Shown here piece after piece: positions 49,818-61,081 of a stretch of DNA of 64,000 bases. This stretch comes from Roridomyces roridus (taxonomy: Eukaryota > Basidiomycota > Agaricomycetes > Agaricales > Mycenaceae): positions 1-64,000 of the forward strand of contig JARKIF010000129.1 in NCBI GenBank assembly GCA_029378245.1, read 5' to 3'. A program made the translations under genes and the position numbers. How positions within the stretch are numbered: the stretch's first letter is position 1; every line of letters starts with the position of its first letter. The notes under the pieces were generated by a model. It was given only the letters and a program-made list of their open reading frames with translations, searched no databases and had not been told where the DNA came from.

Positions 49818-52694
49818 ATGTACATACCGAGCAGCAGTGAGCTTCCTCTCCCTCTTGTCCGCATAGTCAAACGTGAGATTCCAGTGTTTGGCCCGCCAAC
49901 GCCCAGCGCAACCTCTCATGCCTCCACCGCGACAGCCAAACAAAGTGGGTCCAAGGTCGTCGAGCCCGAGCCCGAGCGTGGACGTTCTCTATCGCGTTCC
50001 AGCTCGACATCGTCCTCGAGCTCAGCTGTTATGCTGCTCTCGCCCGACTCTGTCGACTCGGCCACGCTCCCCGGATACTTTCAAGGCACTTTCACTTACC
50101 CAGCGCCGCAAGCAGCTGTGGGTCAACCAAGCTCTACCACCTATCCCAGCGACTTTGCCGCTTTCAACAAAGAGTTGCAGTCGCATCTCAATCCCGTCCC
50201 GTCGCAGAAGGATGTGGTCAGTATGAAGCCGATATCGCAAGAGTGGCAAGGCTATCTCGCCGGCACTCCCGGCCTGTCGTTTGCAAACCACTCGCAGATG
50301 CCGTCGACGAGAGCAAGCAGTATTCCCTCGTACCCTGCTGGGATGGCTGCGACTGCGGTTCCGTACGGGTACCCGTACCCTCCTTGGGGCCATCCTGCCT
50401 CCCAGCCACCGACAACACACCCTGCGCAACCTCCGATGCTGGCCAAGCCGGCTCAGCCTTGGCCGACGTGGCAGCCTGGTCCACCATTGGACCCACAACT
50501 CCTAACTCCATCGTTGCCCGAAAGCCCAGGTCTCTTCGGGCCTCGTACCCCCAGGGAACATCGTTACGAAGTGTCGGAGGGCAGTCCTGGGCTTTTTGGG
50601 CCCCGTAGTCCTAGCCCCGGGCGGTATTATACGGAGAGTGAGCTGTACCAGGTTCCACCCGGTGTGCCACAGCCAGGTCTTTTCGGGCCTCATACTCCCG
50701 TGCAGTACTGCGAAACGGAATCGACAGTATCCAACACCCCGCGGCCGTTGAGCACTGTCTCCGAAGCCACAGAGCCGCTTTCGCTTTCTCCCGTTAAGCT
50801 TCGCACTGCGGCGGCTGCTTCCTCCTCGCCCACAGACCTGCGTGGCCACTCTGTTGCTACTCCTGTGGTGATCACTATCCCGAGCCGTACGGTTTCTCGT
50901 GCGAGCTCTGCTCAGTCATATTCTCCCCAACCAGCAGTCCCAGTGCAGGCGATTCCCGCCAACAGAACTCGCGGCCGTAGTCCTGGATCGACTCACAGAA
51001 CTCGGTCGCGCAGCGTCTCTTCCTGGTACGACGCGGGTGCCGTGTCGTATGACCCGACCGTTGTGATTAGGACCCGTAGCAGGAGCTCGTCACGCTCCCG
51101 CTCCCGCACGCCACATGTTGTTATCGAGAGAAGCTCCCGCGTTCAAGTCAATTACGGACGGGTACCACCCCAAGCGCTTTCTCCGTCTGCGTCGAGTTTC
51201 GGCTCCCGCTCTCCGAGTGGTTCACCCCAGATTCTGCGCCAGCTTCCTCCTCCTACCGCGCGCACCGGCTCCCATCGCTCGTCGAGGACTCGCTCTGTGA
51301 GTCCGGGTCCGTATCCACCAGGGATGACGCCGCGAGTTGTCTATGAACGCTCGAGAAGCAGGTCGCCGTCTACGATTGGAACGCTTCATAGCCGTTCGCG
51401 TAGGCCCGTCGTTGTGCAGCCGGCACGCAGTCGCTCTAGGGGGCGGTCGAGGACCAGAAGCCCGCGTCCGGTTATCAACATCGTTCCGGCGTCGCCTCGT
51501 GACAGCCATTACTTCAGTCAACCGTCTGGTCAGCGGTATGGCTCGCCATCGCGCTCGTTTGGAGCCCCAAGTGCGAGAGTCTCGTATGCAGTGCCGCAGA
51601 TGGTGAGGTCGCTTGTTTCCGCACCCGAGTCCATCTGCTAACCGTTGAATTGCAGAGCAAAGCCCATCGCAGCAACAGGGCTCCGAATCAAAGGAGTGTG
51701 CACCATGCCCACCGGCCACTCTCCCCTTCGACGGCTTCTTCGACTTCCAGCGCAGATATGCCGCCGCGAGTGGTGACTGGAATGACGCCGCCGCCAGCAG
51801 CAGCCGCATCAATGTTTTTACCTCCTGTCGGTACTCAGCCCATCCCGAATACTTTCCCGTATGTGCACCCTATTGGCTCTTCGGCTGCACCATACATGTC
51901 ACAAGCTGGCCTGGGGTACATGCCATACATGGACTCATATGTGGAGTCGCCTCTTTGGACTCCCGTAGGCTTTGGAAGGCCCGCTCATGCGCAAGAGGCT
52001 TGGGCTTGGCCTGCTGGTGAACCTTACTATTCCCCTGTTCGTCACCCCCGCTTTTGGTTTGAAGACGGCAATCTTGCCATCCGGGTGAGTAATGTATAGC
52101 CTTAATTCTCGAGCGATGTTCATGACGCCTACAGGTCGAGAACACGTTGTACAACCTCCATCGGTATCTATTTGCGAAGAGCAGCACGTTCTCCGCCTAC
52201 CAGTACCAGCTCGGCGGCACTCGTGAGCTCAAGGAAAATAAGACCGATTTCGACCGCCTTCTGTCCATCCTCTACCCTACGTGCGTCGCTTCTTTTTTCC
52301 CTTTCGGTTCACCTAACGGACGCTTTCGATATGTAGCGACTACGGTTCGCACCAGTGCAAAACGACGGAGGAGTGGACTTCTGTCCTTCTCCTCGCGAAC
52401 AAGTGGGGCATGTGGGACATCCGGCGTCTCGCCATTAGTCAGCTGTCGATCTGCGCCGGCCCCGTCGACAAGATCGCGCTGGGGCACCGGTATAACGTCC
52501 AGGAGTGGCTTGGGCCGGCGTACATGGAGCTCACGATGCGCGGGCAGGCGATCTCTGCCGAGGAAGGTGCCAAGTTGGGTGTGGATGCTATGGTGCGGCT
52601 TGGGGCGCTCAAGGATGAGGTTTTCGGGAACCTTCCTGCGTTTGTTGATGAGGACAAGTTTAGTGATCTTTTTGCGCAAAAGTTGTATGTTTGA
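49818..52694 (+). CDS. BTB/POZ protein with long RS-rich N-terminal region
   Basis: ATG at 49818. The first exon reaches about 51602; later exons are joined at 51656, 52084/52135 and 52280/52337. Residues 1-600 are disordered and Ser/Pro/Arg rich, with three PGLFGP repeats (SPGLFGPRTP, SPGLFGPRSP, QPGLFGPHTP) and RS clusters (RTRSRSSSRSRSRTPHVVIE). The C-terminal 200 residues are a basidiomycete BTB domain: FWFEDGNLAIRVENTLYNLH, STFSAYQYQL, FDRLLSILYPTDYG, EWTSVLLLANKWGMWDIRRL, ending FAQKLYV. BTB domains mediate dimerisation or Cul3 binding; RS regions suggest a nuclear location (inference). Confidence 0.82.
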
Positions 52695-52863
52695 GAGGTG
52701 GGGAACGGGGAGAACATGTGTATATTTGTACAGTAGCCATATGCTTTCATCTTGCTAGCGATCTATCTTGTTGTACGTATATTCAATCCAAGGGCATTTG
52801 CTCAAAGGGAGGGAGGCAGATTAGATTGATAACGATACAATTGTACAAAAGCAGTGGTGACAT

Positions 52864-53627
52864 TCAAGGAGAGGAAATGGTGGTGCGCGGTTCCATCAGA
52901 CGGCGGCGCAGACCCTCGGGGTCAACGACCTTTTGCACGATCCACGGCATCTCCACCTCGGTGGTGACCTGCCTATTGACATGCACCTCGAGAGCACCCC
53001 GGCCCTCGAGTTCCAGCGCGCGCTTCTCCTGCAAGTAATCCGCTTCCTCTGCAAACGCGTCGCTGCTGAAGCAGTTAAGCGCGCCAAAGTTGATGGGCGA
53101 GCTAGGGCGCGAGGTGAGGTTGAGGGGACTGGAAGGGCGCGAGAAAAGGGCCAGGGGACTTGACGGGCAGGATAAACAGCCGTTGGAGAGGAGGGGGGAG
53201 CGGGGGATGGGGCGGATGATGGTGCGCGTCATGATGGTGGTGCCTTTGTCAAAGACATCGGTTTGGTGGATGGATTTGGGGTCGAGGGAGTCCTCGTCGA
53301 GGGTGATGGAGGATTGTAGGGAGGTTGGAGGGGTGGATGTCTCCTCCTCCTCCTCCTCTAGGGAGGAAGAGAGCGAGTCCGAGTCGGACGCGGCGAGAGT
53401 GGGTTCCTCGTATGTGATCCAGGAGATCGGCGTAGCTGGCTCAGCGATATGGGAGGCCATAGACGCGACTTCGTCGTCGTCGTTGCCACCAGTTCGGATG
53501 GTGAGATTCAGTCGGTTGGACTAGAGTTCGAATGAGGGACACGTGGGCAATGAAGAAGAGAAGAACCTACACGTCTCGTTGGATCAAACCTCTGCGAGTC
53601 CATGATTTCGAGGCGAGCGGCGTCCAT
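52864..53627 (-). CDS. Conserved low-complexity protein, paralog of the gene at 1018
   Basis: Exons 53627-53571 and 53520-52864, phase-0 intron of 50 bp at the same position as in the paralog; 237 residues. It begins MDAARLEIMDSQRFDPTRR/SNRLNLT. Shared blocks: TSTPPTSLQSSITL, LDPKSIHQTDVFDKG, RTIIRPIPR, SRPSSPINFGALNCFSSDAF, AEEADYLQEKRALEL, EVEMPWIVQKVVDPEGLRRR. The glutamate run EEEEEE is longer here, and an extra SSPLALFSRPSSPLNLTSRP segment adds Ser/Pro repeats. Promoter blocks are shared too (see 53680-53880). Function unknown. Confidence 0.85.
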
Positions 53628-53679
53628 AATTCAAGTGCAGCGACTGTGTTTGAGGATACGAGAGACGAGTTGGCCGCCA

Positions 53680-53880
53680 TTTATACTCCACCGGTAGGGA
53701 CGGTGGCACGGGCCTCTTTGGCGCACTTGCCAGATTCAGAAAGCAGCTCGACATTGTTCGTCGTCCAGAGCCGAAGCCATTGATCGCCAGTGGCCAGGCA
53801 TTGTGCGTTCGACTGCTTTGTCCCTCACGGGCCAAAGCTACTGAAAACGTGCTGGAAAGTGGCCCCGTCCCTTTGTCCCT
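53680..53880 (-). promoter_or_regulatory. Promoter conserved with that of the gene at 1018
   Basis: TATA box (TATAAA on the minus strand, 53685-53680). Upstream blocks at 53699-53743, 53750-53764 and 53854-53880 correspond in order to 906-948, 858-870 and 797-822. Confidence 0.7.
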
Positions 53881-54841
53881 TGAGAACACGATTTGCTGCC
53901 GATTGTACGTTGCACCCGTGCTTGGGCCATCTGCAGACACGCGAACAGGTTATTCGATCTACGCGCTTCTTGGCAGCAATCCGGGCTCGCCGGAGTCCGC
54001 GATTCAGGTTTCCGCCGAAGATTGGGACCACTGGCAGACAGTGGCAGTGGCTAAGATCGTACCTGCGTGCAATATTAAATTCATTCGGCGAAGTTGTTCT
54101 TTGGGCTCGGGTGCACCATCGCGTTTTGTCGTAGTTTTCATGTACGTTCAATTTCGCAGCCAGAGGCAGAGTCTTGTTTCAGTATGCCGCGTTTACTGGG
54201 AGGAGCGGGTTGGGAGCGGGCATCAAAACGGTTTTTTCCGCCTTCAACTGTCACCGCCACCCCGCTCTCTCCATTGCTCCGACCAGCGTAAAGATCGGCC
54301 AAGGATGCCACTGGCAGAAGACGCTTGTCGCTCCTCTTTGATTCTGAATGTGAATGGATAGCGGTCGCAAACCAGTCCACAGCCTTGTCCCATAACAACC
54401 TCGCGCTTCTCGGCCAGCAAGTTACATGGTTAGGCGGCGTTCTCAGGTTTTCAAATGCGGAAAGATGTGGAGCGGCCCTGTATTCCATGGCGAGGATATC
54501 CTAGGGATGGCCTCGACGACGACAACGACGACGAAGCGATCAAACGGGGATTCTTGGCTGGAATGAAATTGTGCTGCGCATTACGATCGGGGAAGTCAAG
54601 CTCGTTAACAATTCCACCACCTACTGCTCCTGGAAACCCATTCGGAAGCCGGGAAGGGTAATTGAAACCACCGGGATAAGAGCCTCGCCCCAGACCTCAG
54701 CCCGCTATATAAAAGGTTTTACCGTCCAGTGCAAACTCCACTTTAATTCTTTCTTCAACTCAGCTGCGCCTTTTCCCTTCGACCTTCTCCTGCGCAGCTT
54801 CCACTTTATTTTTCTCCACCACTTCTTTCTTATCGACCAAG
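53881..54841. other. Divergent promoter region
   Basis: No supportable gene. A TATA box (TATATAAAAG, about 54706-54715) precedes the plus-strand gene at 54842, and CT-rich leader sequence follows it. Confidence 0.5.
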
Positions 54842-55494
54842 ATGACCCGCGAATTCAAGCATGCCCTCAAGGTTCGTCCCAAGTCCTTGCTGCTTTGCGT
54901 TGGCTTATTGTCGCAGCTCCAGCGCCACCAGGGTGTTCACAGGGTTGACCTCCCGCAGTCGTTCCTCGATGTCGACTCGGAGACGGAGGCTTCCTCTATT
55001 CCCCGTGTCGAAATCAGAGCCGCACACGACTTGGACGACTCTGACGACGACGCGCAATACATCCTGATCTACCCCGATAGTCCCTTCTACTCGCCACCCA
55101 CCCCACCTGCAGCCATGCCCGTCTTCAACCCCCTTCCCGCGAGCCACAGCTTCTTTTCGTGCCAGGCGCTGGAGACAGCCGTTGATCCCTGCCGCCTCGC
55201 CGCTGAGCTGTTTCACCTCGAGATCTTCCGCACCAAGCTCGAGCGTATCGCTTCAGTGGACTACAATGGCTTCGACGAGGGAATGCTCCTCCAAGCGTCA
55301 TCCCCGATCCGGCGTCGTCCGACCACCTCGCCGCTGCTTATCAGGTCTTTTGAACGTCCGGAAGCTGACGTGCCTGAGGACTCTAACGATGTGCCGGTGA
55401 GTTTGCTTTTCTTCTCATTGTTGCTCTGTGACTTATGCGTTTCTAGTCCCCCTTGGGCACCTTGGCATGGCGTCGCCCACGTATCTGGATCTAG
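54842..55494 (+). CDS. Small acidic protein, unknown function
   Basis: ATG at 54842, with a good TATA box 130 bases before. The first intron is probably 54872-54916 (GTTCGT...CGCAG, 45 nt, in frame), giving MTREFKHALK/LQRHQGVHRV. A second intron joins VPEDSNDVP to SPLGTLAWRRPRIWI, stop 55492-55494. The middle has an acidic DDSDDDAQYILIYPDSPFYS stretch and a helical ETAVDPCRLAAELFHLEIFR region. No domain recognised. The strong core promoter suggests high or regulated expression. Confidence 0.6.
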
Positions 55495-55637
55495 AATATA
55501 ATACATACATTATTTCACGACCTATGCAGTATTGTAGAATTTCCAATTGTAACACTTGTTCTAATATTTACTGGTGCGACCACACGGTCCGCAGTGTTTG
55601 GTGTTTGTAAACAAGATCTACCTTCCTTCCGCGTGCC

Positions 55638-57272
55638 ATGATCCTCGGGGACGATGACTCTGGCAAAGTCTCAGAGTCGACGCCGTTGCTGGGCGAGACC
55701 AGTGGCACGTCCGTGGTGGTGACGGCACCGGTGCCCCCTCCAGCGTATGCACCACCGGCATCACCAAACCATTCAGCTATTTATGCCACGGACGTCGATG
55801 TCGAGCCTATCGTTAGGAGCAGGTTCTGGCGCGCGTTCCTTATCGCGTTGGGGATGTGGCTTCTCGCGTGTGTGCTTTTGGGTACCGTCTTGGACGATGT
55901 TGATGTGAGTATGGCTCTCATTTACACCTCGGTACAACTGACGCGTCTAAGGGCATCCAGTCTCTATGGAACCGCAAGTATCCCACTATACCCGACGTCA
56001 AGATGGATTGCATGAATTCACGGGCCGACCAACACCACCAGAACCCTATACACTCTGCTTTTCCCTACTCGACCGACACCACTTTCAGCATTCCTGTCGG
56101 CCCCGAGGCGTTCTTGTTGTTTTCGCGAGGTACATTGTCGGCGGGGACGCTGAGGGTTGTCGCCGCTCCTGCCACGAGCGACTCGTCGGATGCAGTGATC
56201 CAGATCAAGATGCACTATTTCGTCAAGAAAATCCGAGACCAGGCACAGGTCTGTTTAATCGGGCGCAAGACTGGCGAATGGGGCGTTGCTATACTTGTGC
56301 GTGTTTCTGTCTTGCTTCAGGCGCCAGTTTTTTCGATCGTACAGACACCGAAATTCTGGTTCAGTCCATCACGCACTGAGCATCTGTTCTTCGACCTGGT
56401 GTTGGCGCTCCCCCAGACCAACTCGTCCGTCTACGTCAATGGCCTTGTAACCGACCTCCACAACTTTGAGCAAGTTGTTGAAGCACCGCTACAAGTCGGT
56501 CATCTTTCCATCCAGGGAACCAATGGGGGTATTCGCACGAAAACTCTTGAAGCTCAAAATGCGACTCTTGTGACGACGAATGGTGAGATTTCGGTGGATG
56601 TGCGTCGCCTTTTCTGACTTTGGTTCCAACTGACGGGTGGTTTACAGAACCTGATTAGTCGAAGGACTAGAGTGGTCACCTCGAATGCTGCTATTCTGGG
56701 AACGGTCAAAGCTGTAGACTCTGTCGACTTGCACACGAGTAATGGGCCAATACGGGTGGATGTTGACCTCGACGCGGGAAACAGCACCACGACCAAGGGC
56801 GTAACCATCCAGACCAGCAACGGGTGTGTGCACTCTTTCGAGTCTGGGTCTCGCATTGATCGGCTGTAGCGTTATACAGTCATCCGTTCGTCTGAATGGC
56901 ACGAACGCGACTTCTAGTTTTCACGTCAAACACATCACAACAAACGGTCAGGTGGTGGCTAAGATTGCCAGCCTACCGCTCGACGCGAAATTGCAAGTTA
57001 TAGCGAGCACGTCCAACTCGCCTGTCGTGCTCAGCCTGCCTTTGACCTACGAGGGAGACTTTAGGGCTTACGGCAATGATGGCATCGGTGTCAAGCCGGT
57101 TGATCCTCTCGAACGTGACCCAGCGGGGAAGGGGAGGACGTGGGACTTGGATATGGGTGTTTTGAGGATGAGCTTGATGAGTGGCAGCGTGTCTTGGGAT
57201 AGGAAGAACATGCATCGGGGGAGTGCCATTGCTGCGACGGAGGATGGGCCTGCTACCATTTATTTCTCATGA
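55638..57272 (+). CDS. Single-pass membrane protein with adhesin-like C-terminal repeats (DUF7330-like, tentative)
   Basis: Starts MILGDDDSGKVSESTPLLGE; a cytosolic head with PPPAYAPP, then one membrane segment (AFLIALGMWLLACVLLGTVL). Introns follow VDD, and occur near 56300, 56600-56647 and 56825-56880. The outer part has FSIPVGPEAFLLFSRGTLSA, LSIQGTNGGIRTKTLEAQNA, VTSNAAILGTVKAVDSVDLH and KHITTNGQVVAKIASLPLDA, repeating a NxxI/GT turn pattern of a beta-helix as in DUF4097/DUF7330-type proteins. The frame ends at 57272 (DGPATIYFS). Likely cell-surface or vacuolar membrane protein; function unknown. Confidence 0.65.
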
Positions 57273-57754
57273 CTTTTGTATTATCAGTATGCTAATATCT
57301 TTATTCCCAGATGAACTGTGAGACGGAGGGAGCTGCCTGCAGGTTCAGTCCTGGTTATGGGATGGGAATGTTGCGGCTGTTGGTGAGGGCAGCAGGTTGG
57401 GTCGATCTCGGCTGGTCATGAGACCTCACGAGACTCATCGCGCAGACGACGAGCATCAAAAATGATAATTGCCTGCCAGGCTATCAAGGGCTATCAGTGC
57501 CCTCGACCCGACGCGTTCCTGTCCGCGGAACGGGCTCAACACCGGAAGTAGATGAAAAAAGTAATATTCTGCACCATTTAGCATGCCAATTTCCTTGCTT
57601 TCTTCTCTTGAGGATGCCTGAAATACGTGGCAGATTGTGTCTAGCAGATGGTCCCAGATGTCGCGTTCGAGTGAACGCGGCGGGTTGAGCTTGAATCCAC
57701 TATTTACCGCGTGATTGCCATGTGGCTTTGATCTCGGCTTTCCTCCCCTCCCTC
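57273..57754. other. Intergenic region
   Basis: Same-strand spacer with no gene. It should hold the terminator of the membrane-protein gene and the promoter of the RhoGEF gene. Confidence 0.45.
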
Positions 57755-60700
57755 ATGGAACCCCCGCCTCCTGCCCCGCCGCCGCGCTCTCCTCTGCGGC
57801 CACTACCGTCGACGACGCCAGAAACGACGGCGGTGGCTGTGGAGCTGTCCTTGACCCCGGCTGCCACCGACTCTCCAGTCATATCTAAACGCCAGCACGC
57901 ACTACATGAGCTCCTCTCGAGCGAGCGCGCCTATGCTTCAGATCTTGCTCTCGTTCTCGAAATATACATCCCTCTTGGTTCGTGTGCTATGCAATACCTA
58001 CACGCTCCGTCTGACCTGCATGACCAGCCCAGGGCCCCATGACGATCGAAGATATTCGTACCATCTTCGGTAACATTGCCGACCTCGCTGAGCTCTCAGA
58101 TATCCTCTGTGAAGCTCTCGAGCAGACTATTGGCAGTGCCCTCGTCGATGGAGACGCTACAGACGATCGTATAGGCGGCCTTTTCTTGCGACTAGCGCCA
58201 GAGCTCGAAGCCCCGTACAAACAGTACATCACCCGACATCCCTCGGCAATTGCGCGTCTGGCCGCTTTACCTCCATCCCCCGAACTCACCGCATACCATA
58301 CCGACACGAAAGAAAAGGCCTCAGGTCTATCGCATGCTTGGGACCTCGCCTCGCTACTAATCAAGCCCATCCAGCGGTTGCTCAAATACTCATTATTACT
58401 CGCTGCTATAATAGACGCTACCGCTCCTTCACATCCGGATCGCGCAAATCTCTTACTGGCCAGAACGGCCATGGAAGAGGTTGCACATGCCGTCAACGAG
58501 GGTCGCCGTCGCGCCGAGGTTGTCAAGGAGGTGCTATCGGCTCCTAAAAGACCGCCAGCGGTGTTACGGATGAAATCACTACGCGCCCCTGCAGCTGCTC
58601 CGGGAGATGACCCTGCTGAACCCAACTCGGAGGTGGCACGCGTCGCACGCATGGCTGCCGAGTTGGCCCGGATCGACGTCTTTGCCGCCCAGCTTGCTAG
58701 GCACGCTCAAGAATGGGCGAAAGGCGCTTCCACTACTGCTGATGGCCTCTTGCGCTGGGCACGCGCATTCGGTGCTGCCATTGGCCTCACACCCAACGTC
58801 CGAAGCGAAGCGTTCGACGCCTTTATCACGACGCTCACCGAACAAATCCTCCCCTCTGCTGCTGCTCTCATGCCCGGCATCGCTACAGAAATTCTAGCTC
58901 CGCTTGCCAAGCTCGTTGCCAGTGCCCAAGGCCCGCGTCAACTAATTGCGAGCATGCAAGAGCACCAGCCGTTACACCATCATCTTCTCACCATGCCTGT
59001 ATCTCCGCGAAATAGACCGCCGCCCGCGCTCCTTGCCGCCTCGACACACTACCTCGCGTTACGCGTCCAACTCGCGGCCGAGCTCCCCGCGTATCTCACG
59101 CTGATGCACCAAGGGCTTGCGGCTCTTGTACGTGCGCTTGCAGCGTTGCAGGCACGGTACTGGGAGGACGTTGCTCGGTCATGGGCTGGGCTCTGGGATA
59201 TGCTGCGAGTGGAGGGAGAGCGGAATGCAGGTGCTGCAGAGACGGTAGCGGTCTGGCGGGCGCGTTGGGGTGACGTGGATCTGGGGGTGCAGAGTCTGGC
59301 GATTACGCGGATGCCACGCGCGTCGTTGGGTCAGGGACTGACGCCAGCAGAGTCCCTTGCAAGGGGATATGCGCTTGATATCAATTTCCCGTCTACGCCG
59401 ACTACGTCGAGGAGTAGCGGGGAGAGTCCGACGTCGTTCCCGTACTCGGGCAGCCCCGCGTCCCCTCCGTCGTCGTTTACGTACGGGGATTCGCCGGTTT
59501 CACCTCGCGATAAATCGAACGACCGCAAGTCAAAGGGCTCGTCTTCGGCTTCGGTGCATTCGAATGGTAGCTCGTCGGGCCGGGCGGCGGGAGTTGCTGC
59601 GATTCTAGGGGCGCTGGGGCCGGCGCAGTTGCCTCCAGTTAGTCAGGTGACGAATGTCAGCGGTCCGTTTCCACTGCAGGTGCGTGTTTCCCCCTCTTTC
59701 CCTCTTGGTTCTGAAAATATGTGGCAGGCTCGAGCGGGTAGGCCACGAGGTGGCAGTGATGCGACGGCCCGTGATGGTGGTGGGTTCCCTGGTTGGAACG
59801 AGCGGGGAAAGAGCCCTGCGCGGCCGGGAACAGCAACATCGCCCAAGAGCCCGTTGCGGAATGGGAGAAACAGTCCGACTCCGACGATGCAGACTTCGCG
59901 GACGGCTAGAACGGCAAGGGAGGACCCGGCCGAGTTTGGGGCGTTTGTGGCGGAGATGGGATGGGGTGATTATGGGGGAATGGTCTTACCGCCAAGGAAG
60001 GAGCGGGACGAGGCGCGGGAGAGGGAAAAGGCGAGAGAAAAGGAGAGTAAGAAGGAGAGGGAGCGGGAGGCAAAGGAGGCAAAGGCGAGGGAGAAGGAGA
60101 GAAAGAAGGAGGAAAAGAAGAAGAGCGAGAAGAGTCAAGCGTTGAAGGAGAGGGAGGCGGCGAGGACAAAGTTGGCGCTGCTGGAGGCTGCGGGGTACGC
60201 TGCGCCAACACGATCAAAGAACAAGTCTACATCGGATCTGTCCAAGAAGGATGGAGACAAGAGGACGCGTTCAAAAGACCACCTGGAGCGTCGGGCGAGC
60301 GACTTGACGAATGGGTTGACCAGTAACACCTACGCTGCGTCGAGCCATTCGAACGGCAAGCGACCATCCTCCTCTCGGGGACAGCCCTGGGGCGATAAAG
60401 ATCCGCCAGCCTCTTTGACACGTCAAAGGTCTCTCCAGTCGACCCTTCTTGGGGACGCCGAAGACGATGGCAGGTACCCAGAAGAAAAGCGTCGAACGCG
60501 TGACTCGGACGTGTCACGACGGCAGACGTGGCTCGTCGCGCCAGCCTTGTACACGTGCCGTGTCGTACACCCATGTACCCCTCCCGCCGCGGTCATGTAT
60601 TTTGGCTATCCGTTCTTCGTTCTGGAAGAACATGCGTTGCTGGGTGTGTTGCACGAGGCGGGGCACCCCGGAACGCATCCACGGCTTCCTTTGTATGTCG

Positions 60701-60798
60701 ACGAGGGAGAGGACTGCCTTTTACTTTGTCGGGATGCCGCGGGCGAAGTCGGCTGGGCGCTCGCCAGTTTCCTCGCACCCATTGGGGAGGCGGACTGA
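57755..60798 (+). CDS. Rho guanine-nucleotide exchange factor, DH-BAR-SH3 (Tuba-like)
   Basis: ATG at 57755 (MEPPPPAPPPRSPLRPLPST). A 50-bp phase-1 intron (57978-58027) joins LEIYIPL to AQGPMTIEDIRTIFGNI. The DH domain covers about residues 45-270 (ALHELLSSERAYASDLALVL; ASLLIKPIQRLLKYSLLLAA). A helical BAR-like domain follows (about 270-520), then a Ser/Pro linker, a Lys/Glu coiled coil (KEREREAKEAKAREKERKKE) and a C-terminal SH3-like domain (PLYVDEGEDCLLLCRDAAGE, VGWALASFLAP). About 997 residues, or 981 if the in-frame 48-nt GTGCGT...GGCAG stretch near 59681 is spliced. It activates Rho/Cdc42-type GTPases at curved membranes for polarity or septation. Confidence 0.82.
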
Positions 60799-61081
60799 GA
60801 ATCTAATGAAATGTATGTTTTGTACTTACGCGAATCGTTGTAATCGTAATGTTTTTACGCTGTTTTTCACTTTTTTGTTGGGCGGAACGCATTTGTAACA
60901 TTATAATACCTGCATCTTTATAGAAAATTACATCTTGTGGAGGATTAGACAACTTGTGCACAACCCAAATGCCCCAATCATCTGTATTTGCATCGCTGAG
61001 CAGGTGTATTAGATGCACATGCCGGACGCGTCCTCTGTTCCAGAGGGCTCCAGGAAAAATGCTCGAAGCGTTGCCGTGGTC
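60799..61081. other. Convergent 3' region
   Basis: A spacer between the RhoGEF gene and the minus-strand gene, AT-rich, with no coding signal. Confidence 0.5.

Noticed and set aside
52272..52750. Minus-strand frames over the BTB domain
   Set aside because: They are antisense to a well-supported spliced coding region.
59643..60329. Minus-strand open frames rich in Pro/Ser over the RhoGEF gene
   Set aside because: They are antisense shadows of Lys/Glu-rich and GC-rich coding sequence with no start context or splice support.
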